This document shows positions 26,901 to 37,699 of a DNA stretch of 64,000 nt, piece after piece. Position 1 is the first letter of the stretch, and each line of letters opens with the position of its first letter. The DNA comes from Girardinichthys multiradiatus (taxonomy: Eukaryota; Chordata; Actinopteri; Cyprinodontiformes; Goodeidae), in the NCBI RefSeq assembly GCF_021462225.1, contig NC_061818.1:21525978-21589977 (forward strand). Reading direction: 5' to 3'. The notes under the pieces were generated by a model that saw only the letters and a list, made by a program, of their open reading frames with translations, had not been told where the DNA came from and made no database searches. A program made the translations under genes and the position numbers.

Positions 26901-29900
26901 AGAATCTAGATTTACTGATTGTAATCAGTTTGGATGCACCTATGATGAATTTATCAAAGAGTTTAAACAAACATCTGCTCAAGAGACTGATCAGACTCAC
27001 ATTTCACGCCGTCTGTGGAGCTACAACAACAGAAAAAACCTTTAACTGAGTTCTCCATAGATTTCCGCACATTCGCAGCAGCTTCAGGTTGGAATCAGTC
27101 GGCTCTTAAAGCCATATTTTTTCAGTCGTTGGATGAGGCCGTAAAGGACGAGTTAGTCCTGTTGGATGAGCCTAAAGAATTAAACGATTTCATTGCCCTA
27201 GCTATAACAATCAATGCACAAATGAGAGAGAGAAAAATAATCTGGTCTGGGCGTCTGGTAAATAAACCACAATCACCCTCAGGCTCTAGATCTACTTCCG
27301 CAGCACCTCAGCCGCTCTGTTCCGCAGAACCAGAACCCATGCAACTAGGGAGGACCAGACTTGTGGTTCAGCTGATTTTGTGTTTACCTGCCGACTTCGG
27401 CCAAAAGGGGGGGTCCGTTGACTGTGAAGGGGAAGGCGGTGCACTAACTTTGTAGCTCCAAGACCCCTAGATTTACCTTGCCTGCCACCTTGTTATTTAA
27501 TAATGAACTTATCAGCCTGTCAGCCCTAATCGATTCTGGTAGCGATCAAAATTTAATTGATCAAATCCTAGTCAGTAAATATCAAATTGAAACGGAACCT
27601 CTCCCTACGCCATGTCAAGTCCAAGCTCTGGATGGAAATTCTCTCTACGGCATTACCCACCAGACCAAACCGCTCAAACTGATAATATGAGGTAATCACA
27701 GAAAATATATTTCGCTTCTTGTTTTTCCCATTTCTCAGAATTCTGTAGTCCTAGGCTTTCCCTGGCTGCAGATTCATAATCCTCATCTCAACCGGGCAGA
27801 AGTTCGAGTCAAATCCTGGTCATCTAAATGTTTTTCTCTTTGTTTACAGTCAGCTGTTTCACCTAACATCCCGGTTATGGACCATAAGGGGGAGGAGCCT
27901 TCAGATCTCACTCAAGTTCCCTCTGAATATCATGACCTGAAAATGGTTTTCAGCAAATTCAGGGCCTTCTCTCGCCCTCCTCACCAACCCTATGACTGTG
28001 CAATTGATCTTCTTCCTCGAGCACCTTTACCATCAAGTCGGCTATATAATATTTCTCAGCCTGAATGGATTACCATGGAGAAATATATTTCTGAGTCTCT
28101 GGCAGCTGGAATCATCCATCCATCATCCGCTCCACTTGGTGCTGGTTTTGTCTTCGTCGGCAAAAAGGATGGATCATTACGCCCATGTATTGATTACCGT
28201 GGACTTAATCAAATCACAGTTAAGAATAAATATCCCTTACCATTACTCTCATCTGCTTTTGAACCAGTCCATGGTTCCACTGTGTTCACTAAGTTGGACT
28301 TACGAAATGCTTACCACCTCGTCTGGATTCGCAAGGGAGACGAGTGGAAGATAGCATTTAAGATGCCCCTAGGGCATTTTGAATATTTGGTTATGCCATT
28401 TGGACTTAGCAATGCACCTGTAGTGTTTCAGGCGTTAGTGAACGATGTGCTGAGAGATTTTTTGAATATATTTGTTTTCGTTTACTTAGATGACATTCTC
28501 AACTATTCTAAGAACATCATCGAACATCGCCATCATGTCCGTCAAGTCCTGCAACGTCTCTTGGAAAATCGGCTTTTCATTAAAGCAGAAACATGCGACT
28601 TCCATAAGAGTTCAGTCACCTTCCTGCGGTTCATTCTAGAGGGTGGACAGGTACGCTCAGATCCGGACAAAATCAAAGCAGTCCTGGAATGGCCACTCCC
28701 AGCTTAACGCAAACAGCTCCAGAGATTCCTTGGATTTGCACATTTCTATCGGAGATTTATCCGCAACTATAGCCAAACTGCTGCTCCTCTAATTGCATTA
28801 ACTTCTTCCAAAATTCAGTTCAAGTGGAATCCGGAGGCCGATCGAGCTTTTCATCTATTGAAGCAAAAATTCTCTCAAGCGCCCATTCTGATCCACCCTA
28901 ACCCAGCCAAGCAGTTCACATTAGAAGTAGATGCCTCAGACATGGGAATGGGGGCGGTACTCTCTCAAAACTCTGACCTTGATAAACGGCTTCATCCTTG
29001 TGCATTTTTCTCCTGCAGATTATCAAACGCTGAACAAAACTATGATGTGGGGGACAGAGAACTACTAGCCATCAAACTGGCACTGGAGGAGTGGCGACAT
29101 TGGCTGGAGGGTGCCGAGCATCCTATTTTGGTATGGACGGATCACAAAAATGTATCCTATCTGCAATCAGCTAAGCGGCTTAATTCATGTCAGTTCCGTT
29201 GGTCTCTTTTTTTTTCCCGATTTAACCTCTGCCTTTCTTACAGACCTGGCTCTAAGAATCAGAAGCCTGATGCCCTTTTCCGTCAGTTTTTGTCTGATGA
29301 GTCCGAAAAACAACCTGCACCCATCTTACCTCCCAGCTGCCTTGTAGGTTCACTTGGGAGATTGAGAGTATAGTCCAACAAGCTCAACAACATGAACCTG
29401 ACCCTAAGACCGGACCACTTAACCGTACTTTTGTTCCCACCTCTGTTCGAGCGCAACTTATCCACTGGTTCCATTCAACTAACTTTTCAGCTCACCCCGG
29501 AATCAGTCGGACAGTGGCTTTGATCTCCAGGAGATTCTGGGTGCCGTCACTACACAAGGACGTGACTGAATACGTCAAAGCGTGCGCCACATGCGCTCAA
29601 AATAAGCCAACTAACCAGCCCCCAGCAGGTTTGCTCCAGCCCCTCAGTATCCCTGCACGCCCTCGGTCTCACATTGCCCTAGATATTGTTACTGGACTGC
29701 CTAACTCTCATGGAATGACCACAATCCTCACTATCATAGACCGCTTCTCCAAGGCCTGTCACCTCATTCCTTTAAATAAATTACCCTCTGAATTACAAAC
29801 TGCAAACCTACTAGTTAAACATGTATTTCGGCTTCATGGGATACCACAAGAAATCCTCTCTGATCGTGGTCCCCAATTCACCTCCCAAGTGTGGAGACAA

Positions 29901-32870
29901 TTTTGTGCGGCTTTAAAAACCAAAGTTTCCCTGACTACAGGTGACCACCCACAGTCCAACGGTCAAACAGAGCGCATGAATCAGGAACTAGAGAGCATCC
30001 TTAAATGTTTGACTTCCTCTAACCCCATAGACTGGAGCAATTTTTTACCTTGGGTGGAGTACTCACATAATGCATATATCTCATCTGCAAACGGTCGTTC
30101 CCCATTTGAGGTTTCGCTGGGCTATCATCCACCATTGTTCCCCGCCAACCAGAAGGAGATAGCTGATCCATCCATCAGACATCACATTTGCTGCTGTAAG
30201 CGGGTTTGGGATTCCACGGTCAGGGCCCTGCAAAGAACCGCACTCCAAAACAAACACTTTGCTGATAGACGGCGCCGGCCGGCGCTTCTATATCAACCTG
30301 GTCAAAAGGTCTGGCTCTCATCCCGGGACATCCCACTTAAGTCTTCTTCATGAAACTCTCTCCTAGATTCATTGGTCCTTAGGAGATATTGTCTGTTATT
30401 AGTCCCACCACTGTTCGCCTCCGTCTCCTGCCCAGTTTCCGGATTCATCCCACTTTTCATGTGTCCCAGCTCAAACCTGTGGCCACCAGCAGGTTTTGCC
30501 CTCCGGCCAAACCCCCTCCACCCGCCTGGGACTTTCAGGGGCATCCTGTTTATTCGGTTCGCCGCATAGTGGACTCCCATCGGCGGGGTAAGGGCTGGCA
30601 ATACCTCGTAGATTGGGATGGTTATGGTCCTGAGGACCGTTCTTGGGTGCCTTGGTCATTTATCTGCGACCCTTTTTTAATTAGTGACTATCCTGCTTCT
30701 CTTGGCTTATCTGGGCTGCCAGGTGGCGGCCGTTGAGGGGGGGATGATGTCGGGTTCTGGGAGTGGCTGACTTTATTTTGTGCCTGCTATTAACTGTGCT
30801 TCACCCCTAGGTGTCGCCTGTGCTCTGTTAGGTTAAGGACAGGTGTTTTCCATCTCTGTGATCAGCTGGGAGGTTAAAAAGGAGCATGCTGCCAGCACTT
30901 CGACGCCTGAGTGTTTTGCCTCTGTGGTACATTCAATTGGCCAAAGTAAACGAACTCCATGTTTATGCTAAGCCTAGACTTATTGATCTTGTCCTTACTT
31001 GTTTCCAGGTTCAGTTTTGGACACAGCTCAAGTTCCTTTGAAGAACCTACCCGCCTTCGCCTTTTCATGCCAAGAATTCAAGTTTGGATATTCGGTCAAG
31101 CTCCGCTGGCAGCAACCAGACTCCATAACCTCAGCTTCCTCCAAGCGAACCCTGTCCACCCTCCAATGAGCGGCACCTCTGGACTCCATCTGAAAGAACG
31201 CACCGAACCTAAGTTCTGATCCTTGGGAAGGATCAGTCAAACCTACGTAACCAGGCTTATCAAGCTTACCAAACCCGGAACCTTAACAGTAAGATACATT
31301 ACACAGCAAATCCTAACTGTTACCACTTACCTGTTACCTCTCCATGCAGCCGAGGAGTTCTTGCCCTGGACCACGCCTTCCACAATCCTGTAATAAAATA
31401 AACTCTTTAAACTTTATAATCTTTTTGAGTGGTTTCTGCATGTGGGTCATATCGGCAACAAACAAAATGACAATTTCGCCTCATTTGTGTAGGTTTATTA
31501 GGTTTGTTTTAGTGTCACTGTTTGTGTGAATAAATTCCTCTCAGAAAGGAGAGCACAGGTCTTAATGAGTTTAACTTGTATAAATAAACTTGCACAAATT
31601 AAATAACTAAATAAAAAAAAAGAAATAGTAACATTTACTACAAGTGTCTCCCAGGAATTACCTCAATGATCTCTGTATCCATGAGCTTTCCATCCAGCGG
31701 ATCCACGTTCATGTGTCTGGACCTGCTTTGACACCCCTGTTTGCCTCTACTGCCGGCGCATCGTGGGGCAAACACAAAGTCCACCACCAAGCCCAATATG
31801 AAGCCGTATGCAATCCCCATGGACAGACCGGACAAGTACGGAGGCAGAGGAAGAACGAAGAGCCCGTAAGCCAGTAGACTTACGGGGATGAGCCAGTAAA
31901 AAGGCAATGATGATCCTGAAAACGAAACTTGAGGATAGGAGTAACTTTTATGATGTCTCTCTAGGGATCTGTTCTGAAGCTCCACCACTTGGATCACATC
32001 CCCAAAAGTGCAGATTTCCAGATGCTTCTCTCTGCTTTGGGTGTTTTGTTTTGAGAACATTGAAGATTGCATCAGTGACTCTTTTTGAAATCTTTTGAGT
32101 GGAGCATCACACACAGTTATGTGCTCACTGTCCATTCTCTTTCTACATCTGAGGTCTGAATCTTCACTGCTCCCGTCTCTTTCACAGCTGCCCTGGGAGG
32201 CTGGCGAGTCTCCTGTACCAGACCCTCTACCCTGCTTGGGGTTTCCAGAGCTCTCGTCCCCCATGATCTTACTCAGCATGCTCAATGGATCTTGCATGGC
32301 CTCTGAAAACCTTCTCCTGGTGTCCTCCAGCTCAGCAATCAGGGAACTGCCCCGTGGTTCAGTAGGAGACACGCTGCCGGCGGACAAAGGAGATACCCAG
32401 TCTTCATTTTCACTCAGCATCCCTGATACAGCCCCATAGTCTGGCAACTTTGGATGAGTAGCCTGCTTCCAGAGATGTAAATGCAGCTTGGAGTCTGACT
32501 TTGAGAGATTGTCGTCAGGCTCACCCCGGCGGGAGATCTCTGTACTGAGGGACTTGACCAGGCTGAGGAGGGGTTTATCTCTCAGGGTGCTGCTCTCCGT
32601 CGGTTTTAGGTCTGTGGAGGAGGATTTGACCAAGCCAGTTGAGATGAGGAGGTCTGCTGATGATGCTGTCAAATCAGATAAGGATCCTGGAGATGAAGGA
32701 GGGTGGGGCAGGTAGAGGGGCTGAGTGCGGGGGTTTTGGTTCAGCTCTAGATTCATTCTTAGACTGAGGTCATGCTGACACTCCAGAGTTAGTGGTTTGT
32801 CTTTGGAAAAGACGACTGAGGGACCTTCATCAAGGTGGTCCAGGCTGAAGATAAGCTTGCTCTCCTCCAT
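17921..32870 (-). CDS. tex2l: TEX2-like SMP-domain lipid-transfer protein
   Basis: TEX2 proteins are ER membrane proteins with a PH-like and an SMP domain, related to yeast Nvj2, that move lipids at membrane contacts. Eleven minus-strand coding exons fit in phase: 32870-31662, 24799-24599, 24249-23970, 23861-23680, 22995-22795, 22131-22032, 19061-18929, 18841-18704, 18611-18402, 18282-18162 and 18067-17921, giving 973 residues. Exon 1 has [20 protein letters not shown] and two membrane spans at about residues 320-367. Exons 2-4 carry the PH-like part ([29 protein letters not shown]). Exons 5-11 carry the SMP domain ([57 protein letters not shown]) and end VFVMPNMDD then a Ser-rich tail. It is shorter at the N-terminus than TEX2 proper, hence 'like'. 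Intron 1 holds a gypsy element; the intron between exons 6 and 7 holds a Tc1. Confidence 0.92.
19370..19680 (-). repeat. Dispersed fish repeat with (ATCC)n end
   Basis: A (ATCC)n run at about 19374-19397 is followed by a sequence typical of a very common teleost repeat ('GACTGTGGGAGGAAGCCAGA', 'GGGGAGAACATGCAAACTCC'). It is probably the 3' region of a LINE lying on the minus strand. It ends directly beside the Tc1 element. Confidence 0.6.
19686..21295 (-). mobile_element. Complete Tc1-type transposon
   Basis: The element has long terminal inverted repeats of about 200 bases, beginning CAGGTCCTTCTCAAAA and ending TTTTGAGAAGGACCTG, and is followed by a (TA)n tract at 21296-21320 that makes the right TA target ambiguous. 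The two ends differ at few positions. It encodes one uninterrupted transposase and sits in the intron between exons 6 and 7 of the tex2-like gene, in the gene's own orientation. Confidence 0.92.
19963..20967 (-). CDS. Tc1 family transposase, intact
   Basis: The 334-residue protein has a full Tc1 layout. The N-terminal paired-type helix-turn-helix region carries [18 protein letters not shown], followed by a GRKR motif, then a DDE domain with LFSDESKF (first Asp), [13 protein letters not shown] (second Asp) and [11 protein letters not shown] (Glu). Thirty-four residues lie between the second Asp and the Glu, the DD34E spacing of Tc1. It ends [10 protein letters not shown]. No stop or frame break is present, so it may encode a working enzyme; that is an inference from integrity alone. 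Confidence 0.93.
   Translation of the reverse strand: MGKTADLTAVQKATIDTLKQEGKTQKEISERIGCSQSAVSRHLSGKSVGRKKCGRKRCTTRRGDRTLRKIVEKGRFQTLGDLRKQWTESGVETSRATVHRRVQEMGYRCRIPQVKPLLNQKQRQKRLTWATEKQHWTVAQWSKVLFSDESKFCMSFGNQGARVWRKTGEKEMPKCQKSSVKYPQSVMVWGAVSAAGVGPLCFIKGRVNAASYQEILEHFVLPSAEKLYGDEDFIFQHDLAPAHSARTTGKWFTDHGITVLNWPANSPDLNPIENLWDIVKRTLRDSRPNTLDELKAAIEASWASIKPQQCHRLIASMPRRIEAVISAKGFPTKY
22610..22725 (+). repeat. Short dispersed fish repeat (LINE/SINE 3' end type)
   Basis: The segment ends AAAAGCGCTATATAAATAAA then CTTGACTTGACT, a common teleost repeat terminus with a short tandem tail. It lies in tex2-like intron 5. Confidence 0.5.
23090..23600. mobile_element. Decayed Tc1/mariner-like repeat in tex2-like intron
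   Basis: The start TTGCAAAATAACTCCTAGCC and following 'GGGATTTTATGAGATGCCAA' match the terminal repeat style of the family seen at 15540 and 54889. No ORF. Confidence 0.45.
25771..26493 (+). repeat. 5' LTR of gypsy element
   Basis: Begins TGCCAGGTTCTGGGAG and ends AAACAAAGTGACA; it contains AATAAA near 26427. It carries a short stretch near 26335 (CAATCCACCA region) absent from the 3' LTR. Confidence 0.85.
26446..30730 (+). pseudogene. gypsy gag-pol remnant with chromodomain
   Basis: Pieces in order: gag-like segments (26446-26757, 26809-27045, 27015-27455); protease with the DSGS active-site motif (27478-27690); reverse transcriptase with FVYLDDIL (27877-28707); RNase H with [16 protein letters not shown] (28858-29373); integrase with [15 protein letters not shown] and the Glu of [12 protein letters not shown] (29514-30353); and a chromodomain with YSVRRIVDS and [19 protein letters not shown] (about 30550-30660). 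Stops separate gag from protease and occur at 28705-28707 after the RT. Frame changes lie within gag, between RNase H and integrase, and before the chromodomain. The element cannot make its proteins itself. Confidence 0.85.
30748..31472 (+). repeat. 3' LTR of gypsy element
   Basis: Begins TGTCGGGTTCTGGGAG and ends AAACAAAATGACA. Aligned with the 5' LTR it shows scattered substitutions and a few small indels. Confidence 0.85.
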
Positions 32871-34225
32871 GATGAATACAAACCAGAAACTGTAGGTCTA
32901 GCTGCTTATAATTGGTAGTTTATTGAGACATACTCTGCAGATGGAGTGGAAAAAGGACAACATGTTAAACTGTGACTAAAGTCTGTGCTTCAACACATTC
33001 ACTTTATATCACTTCATATTGACCTTCCCTTTTAACCCTACAGCCATTGTTTCCAAGCCCCTTGGATATATTTCCTTTATTTTAAATAATTCCTCTGCAG
33101 GCATTCAGGGCACCAGAGCCAGGCCAAGGTAAGTGGACTAAGCTGCTTCTAAGTGCCTCCAGACCAGCGGGGGGCACCTGCGAGCCCTTGAGTTCCCCTA
33201 TAGTGTGTATCTCAGAACTTGTTTTGTTATTGCTTGTAATAATGATAAGCTGTTTGTGATTTTGGACCCTCACAATTTTGAACCTCTATACTTTTCGTAC
33301 CCGAAAGGTCGCATTTGGGTGAAACAATCAATAAATGCAGCCTGTTTTTTTATCGACTTACACCAATTGGTAACCTCCATGTTTTGCTTCATAGTTGCTT
33401 TGACAACCAGTGATTTAAAGAAATTTTCTAAAATATTGACTCCATGTCTTCCCCTCCTTCCAAAACTGTTCCCCTGCAGAAATTCTGGAAAACCAAAACC
33501 GAAGAATAAGTAAATAATCTGCTACTTAGGTCCTCAAGGCTAGTAGGGGGGCCCAATAACTTTGACATTTTCTCACAGTATGTGTCTCAGAACTTGTTTT
33601 AATGTCTTTTTTTTGCAGTCAAATTAAAGTGCTGGTCATTTTGCACCTTTGTCAATTCGTACTTTTGATAATTTGATAGGTTTCGTCCCAGAATTTGTTT
33701 GGGTATGAAACATCATGTGGTTGTCTGTCAGATGACTTTTGGACACAATATGACAATTTACTACATTGTAATTATAATCTACCTAAATGAAATGTGGTTA
33801 AACGACAAATAGATAATATCTAGCAGCAGGAAGTCACATAGTTATATTTGATTTGATTGGGGATTGTAATATTGTATATTTCATAACAGCAACCTGTCCA
33901 AAATAAGGATCAGAACCATAATAAATGTAAAACGCAAAAACAAACTCTTCAGAAAACAAGTAAATTAAATTATACGTGAGATTTCAGCAGTATCATGACT
34001 TTATATCTCTATGATTAAGGAAAATATTTAACTACAAAGAAAAATAATCTGATAGTTCAAATATATCAGAATGAAATGGAAGTAGGAAGGGACAAAATTT
34101 TGTAAGCAAGGATATGAAATGAGGGGATGAACTGTGAAAAGGGTGAATTAACCAGGAGCTATTAAAGTAATCATGAATAAGCTGACTTTTAAATTTGCTC
34201 CATTGTTTTTTTTAAAAAACAGCAG
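32871..34225. other. Region upstream of the tex2-like gene
   Basis: No gene seen. Two diverged copies of one repeat can be picked out, near 33165-33320 and 33545-33720; each has a G run followed by 'GTGTCTCAGAACTTGTTTT'-like sequence. The rest is AT-rich. The tex2-like promoter must lie at the low-coordinate end, but no clear motif stands out. Confidence 0.4.
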
Positions 34226-35415
34226 AAAACCTCTACTTGAACCACAACCTTAACGTGGTGGAGGGGTTTGAGTGCTCGCATGATCCTAGATGTTGTCTGG
34301 GGCTTAAATGCTTCTGGTAGGGTCTCCCATGGCAAACAGGCTCTGGGTGAGGGGTCAGACAAAGAGCGGTTCAAGACGCTTTCATAAGGACCACAAAATC
34401 GAGGTATGTGATGTCGCCCGGTATGGCGGAGCCGGGGTCCCACTGTGGAGCCAGGCCTAGGGTCGGGACTTGTCAGAGAGCACCCGGCGGCCGGGTTGCT
34501 CCTCGCGGGACCTGGCCAGAACAAGAGATGTGAGGCCATCCCCCGGTGGGCCCACCACCTGCAGGGGAAACCATGAGGGACCGGTGCAAAAGGATCGGGC
34601 AGCGGACGAAGGTGGAGAACTCGATGGCCCGATCTCTGTATGCTTAGGCAGGCTCTAGGGACGTGGAATGTCACCTCGCTGGGGGGGAGGAGCCTGAGCT
34701 TGTGCGGGAGGTCGAGAGATATCAACTAGAAATAGTCAAGCTCACCTCTTGAGAGAGGTTGGACTCTCTTCTACTCTGGAGTGGCCCACTGGGGAAAGGC
34801 GATGGGCTGGGGTGGGTTTGCTTGTTGCCCCCCAGCTCAGCCGTCTCGTGATGGGGTTAACTTCGGTGGATGAGAGGGTTACATCCCTGCATCTTCGGGT
34901 CGGGGACAGGTCTCTGACTGTCGTTTCGGCAAAAGGGCTGAGCGGTACTGCGGAGTACCTGGCCTTCTTGGAGTCCTTGTCGAGGGTGCTGCATAGTGCC
35001 CCTCCTGGGGACTCTGTTATTCTGCTGGGGGACTTCAACGCCCACGTGGGAAATGACAGTGACACCTGGAGAGGCGTGATTGGAAGGAATGGCCTCCCCG
35101 ATTTGAATTTGAGTAGTCTTTCATTATTGGACTTCTATGCTAGTCTCAGATTGTCCATAATGAACACCATGTTAAAGCATATGGGTGTTCCTCAGTGCTC
35201 TTGGCACAAAGACTTGCTTGGAGTGGAGCCGCTGCTCCTCCACATCGAGAGGAGCCAGTTGAGGTGGCTGGGGCATCTATATCGGATGCCTCCTGGACGC
35301 CTCCCTCGGGAGGTGTTCCAGGCATGTCCCACTGGGAGGGGGCCCAGAGGACGGCCCCGGAAACACGCTGGAGGGACTATGTCTCTCGGCTGGCCTGGGA
35401 ACGCATTGGGCTTTT
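34225..35415 (+). mobile_element. RTE-like LINE, internally deleted
   Basis: This GC-rich block differs from its AT-rich surroundings. It contains endonuclease-like coding sequence from about 34660 to 35200 (LRVGDRSLTVVSAKG, LLGDFNAHVGNDSDTW, GVIGRNGLPDLN). It then switches to the 3' end of such an element (QLRWLGHLYRMPPGRLPREVFQAC and a second frame with WRDYVSRLAWERIGL). The reverse transcriptase between them is absent. The clade is assigned from memory of fish RTE-type elements and is tentative. Confidence 0.7.
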
Positions 35416-36584
35416 TTTTTTTATTTGTCTCGTGTAATATTAAACGTTTCTGAGAACATTTTCATTGGCTGTAAGCTATAATATTTAAAATTAACAAAAG
35501 TCAGTATTTAAAATATGTTACTTAAATTTGTGAAATTATATGAATTTTCTCTTGTAAATTCAATTACTTAAAAAAAGAGAACTTTTTGATGATATTCTAC
35601 TTTATTGAGATGGACCTGTATTTACATCGATGCCAATTAAAATTTGCCATTTACATCAAAGTGGGACCAAAACTTCACTTTGTTATGAACGTCAAAGTAA
35701 ATCTAGCTTTTAGCAACTATGGCCCATTAAAGCTTTGAAAGCACAGCAATTAGACCCGTCCCTTGAGAACATGCTGATCTATAGCAAGCCTTTTAAAAAT
35801 CTGTTTACACTCAACTTCCACAGACATACACTATGTCAGGCAGACTGGACAGTCTTATAAACTGAGTATACAAAGCCACATGATCCAGGCTAAGAGTGGC
35901 TTAACTGTGAACTTCAAAACATGCAATTAACCAGAACCTTTGTGGAAAAATAAACTCAGTACTTCTTATCTCAGAACTAAGATTTTAAATAATTCATCAT
36001 ATTTTTAAGTTGTGCAAAAGAAGCCTCGCTCCAATACATCAGAGTGGGAATCTGTTAACAACCTCGTTAGCTGCATTTAGATTCCCACAATATGTCCCCA
36101 ACTTCATAAACTTCATTAGGAAATCAATTTCAGCACAAAATCCGATGGGCTTTTTGTTTTCAATCTAATTCACCAAAAGTGTTGCTCTGCTGGCTTCTGC
36201 AGATGGTCCTGCATCAGCCTAATCAATTCCGACTTAGGAGTCAATTTGAAAAAGTTCGTGCTGACATAAGGAGCAAAACCTTAAATACCTTTGCTGCTGA
36301 GTGGAGGAAAGAGTCAGCAGAGGCCTGGCAGCTTTCCAATGAGGACTCAAATCTATTTTCTACTCAAATAAGACGAGACAGGGAATACCTCAAGACTGAA
36401 CATGAATAATAAAATTTACTTTTTTTTAATTAAAAAGGGATATTTGATGTAAGGAATTATTTGCTGTGTTTTCAAGCAGTGGCTCCCAGATTTTCCAGTT
36501 AAAAGTGGAAAAGACTATTGACCCAGAAAAATGGCAAAACAAAAAGCATCAAGAGCAAATACACCACTTTTATCCTCAGTTGGA
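35416..36584. other. Intergenic, weak repeat traces
   Basis: AT-rich. A short piece at about 35595 (TTTATTGAGATGGACCTGTA) resembles one near 44777 and may be a transposon end. No gene seen. Confidence 0.35.
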
Positions 36585-37690
36585 TCCATATATTTACATA
36601 CACTGTATAAAAACTACACATAACATTTATTTCATAATTAAATCAGACTAAGCTTTTCCTGTTTTAGGTCAGTTCAGATAAGCAAATTTCTATTTGCTGA
36701 ATCCTAGAAAAAACAAGACCTTTCTTTAAGTTCAGACGTTTACATACACTTCTGTAAGTCTGCCCCAGGGCAGCAGTGTAGCTCACCACTGTCAGTGTGT
36801 GAATGTGTGTATGAATGGGTGGTTGACTGATTGTAGTGAAGAGCGCTTTGGGGTCTCTGGGTCTCTTGATAAAGCACTATACAAGTTCAGGCCATTTACC
36901 ATTTACTAAGATAACTATACCTTCAAATAATTTGGGAAAGTGGCTTTGTAAGCTTCAGTTAATTTAGTTTCCAACATCTGAGGAATATCTTTGAATGAAG
37001 TGTAAGGCAACATCTTAAACACACTGCTTCTATGTGTAATATCATGGAAAATCCAATGAAATCAGACAAGATATCAGAAAGAACATTGTAGACCTCTGAA
37101 AATCTCATTTCTGCTTGAGTGCAATTTCCAGATGTCTGAACGTGCCAAGTTATCTGTTCAAACATTTATAGTCAAGTAAAAACATCCCTGGAATGTATAG
37201 CTATCAAAACATGCCCGTAGGAGACAGGTTCTGCATCCCAGAGATGAACGTGTTTTGATGTAAGACGTGAAAGAGCTTGTGAAGATGCTGTCCACAGTGA
37301 AACGACTCTTGCACCAAAATGGACTGAAAAGCCTCTCAAAACTGTTTCTAAACGCAGTCAGGGAATAAGACCTTAAATTTAGGAGACATTTCTGATTAAA
37401 CTAAAGTTTAAGTGTTTTGCAATAATGACTTGAGGAAAAAGTAAAACTTTGTCACAGAGGACATTAAAGTCAACAAAGTCAAGGTTTTGGAGTTGTCTTC
37501 ACAAAGCTCTGATCTCAGTCCCATAGAAAATTTGTTGGAAAAGCTAAAAAAACTGAACCTGACTCAGCTACACCACATCTGTCTAGAGGAATGAGCCAAA
37601 ATACCAGCAAACTATTGCAAGAAGCGTGGGGAAGGTTACCCTCTATTCCTCTGGAATAACATAACGATTGCAGCCTAAAATATACAGAAC
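36585..37690 (+). mobile_element. Sleeping Beauty-type Tc1 relic
   Basis: Two copies of TTTACATACACT at 36593-36604 and 36739-36750 give the IR/DR style of left terminal repeat typical of Sleeping Beauty-like elements. At 37480-37700 the sequence reads as a corrupted transposase C-terminus (CCCATAGAAAATTTGTTGGA, 'AACCTGACTCAGCTACACCA'). Many stops and indels; inactive. It is split by another repeat at 36763-36907. Confidence 0.6.
36763..36907 (+). repeat. Dispersed fish repeat nested in Tc1 relic
   Basis: It begins CCCCAGGGCAGCAGTGTAGC, contains 'GAGCGCTTTGGGGTCTCTGG' and ends GGCCATTTACCATTTA, a common teleost repeat terminus. It interrupts the older relic. Confidence 0.5.
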
Positions 37691-37699
37691 ATATATTCC

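Larger units (their letters stand above)
25771..31472 (+). mobile_element. Ty3/gypsy LTR retrotransposon (chromodomain type)
   Basis: Two direct LTRs of about 724 bases, at 25771-26493 and 30748-31472, bound an internal region with gag, protease, RT, RNase H, integrase and a C-terminal chromodomain, the chromovirus order. Flanks ATATC and ATTTC look like a 5-base target duplication with one change. A G-rich polypurine tract (GAGGGGGGGATGATG) precedes the 3' LTR. By eye the LTRs are about 97% alike, so the insertion is fairly young, yet the coding region is broken. The element lies in tex2-like intron 1, opposite to the gene. Confidence 0.92.

Noticed and set aside
34189..34725. 178-codon minus-strand frame
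   Set aside because: It is the antisense of a LINE fragment with no family motifs.
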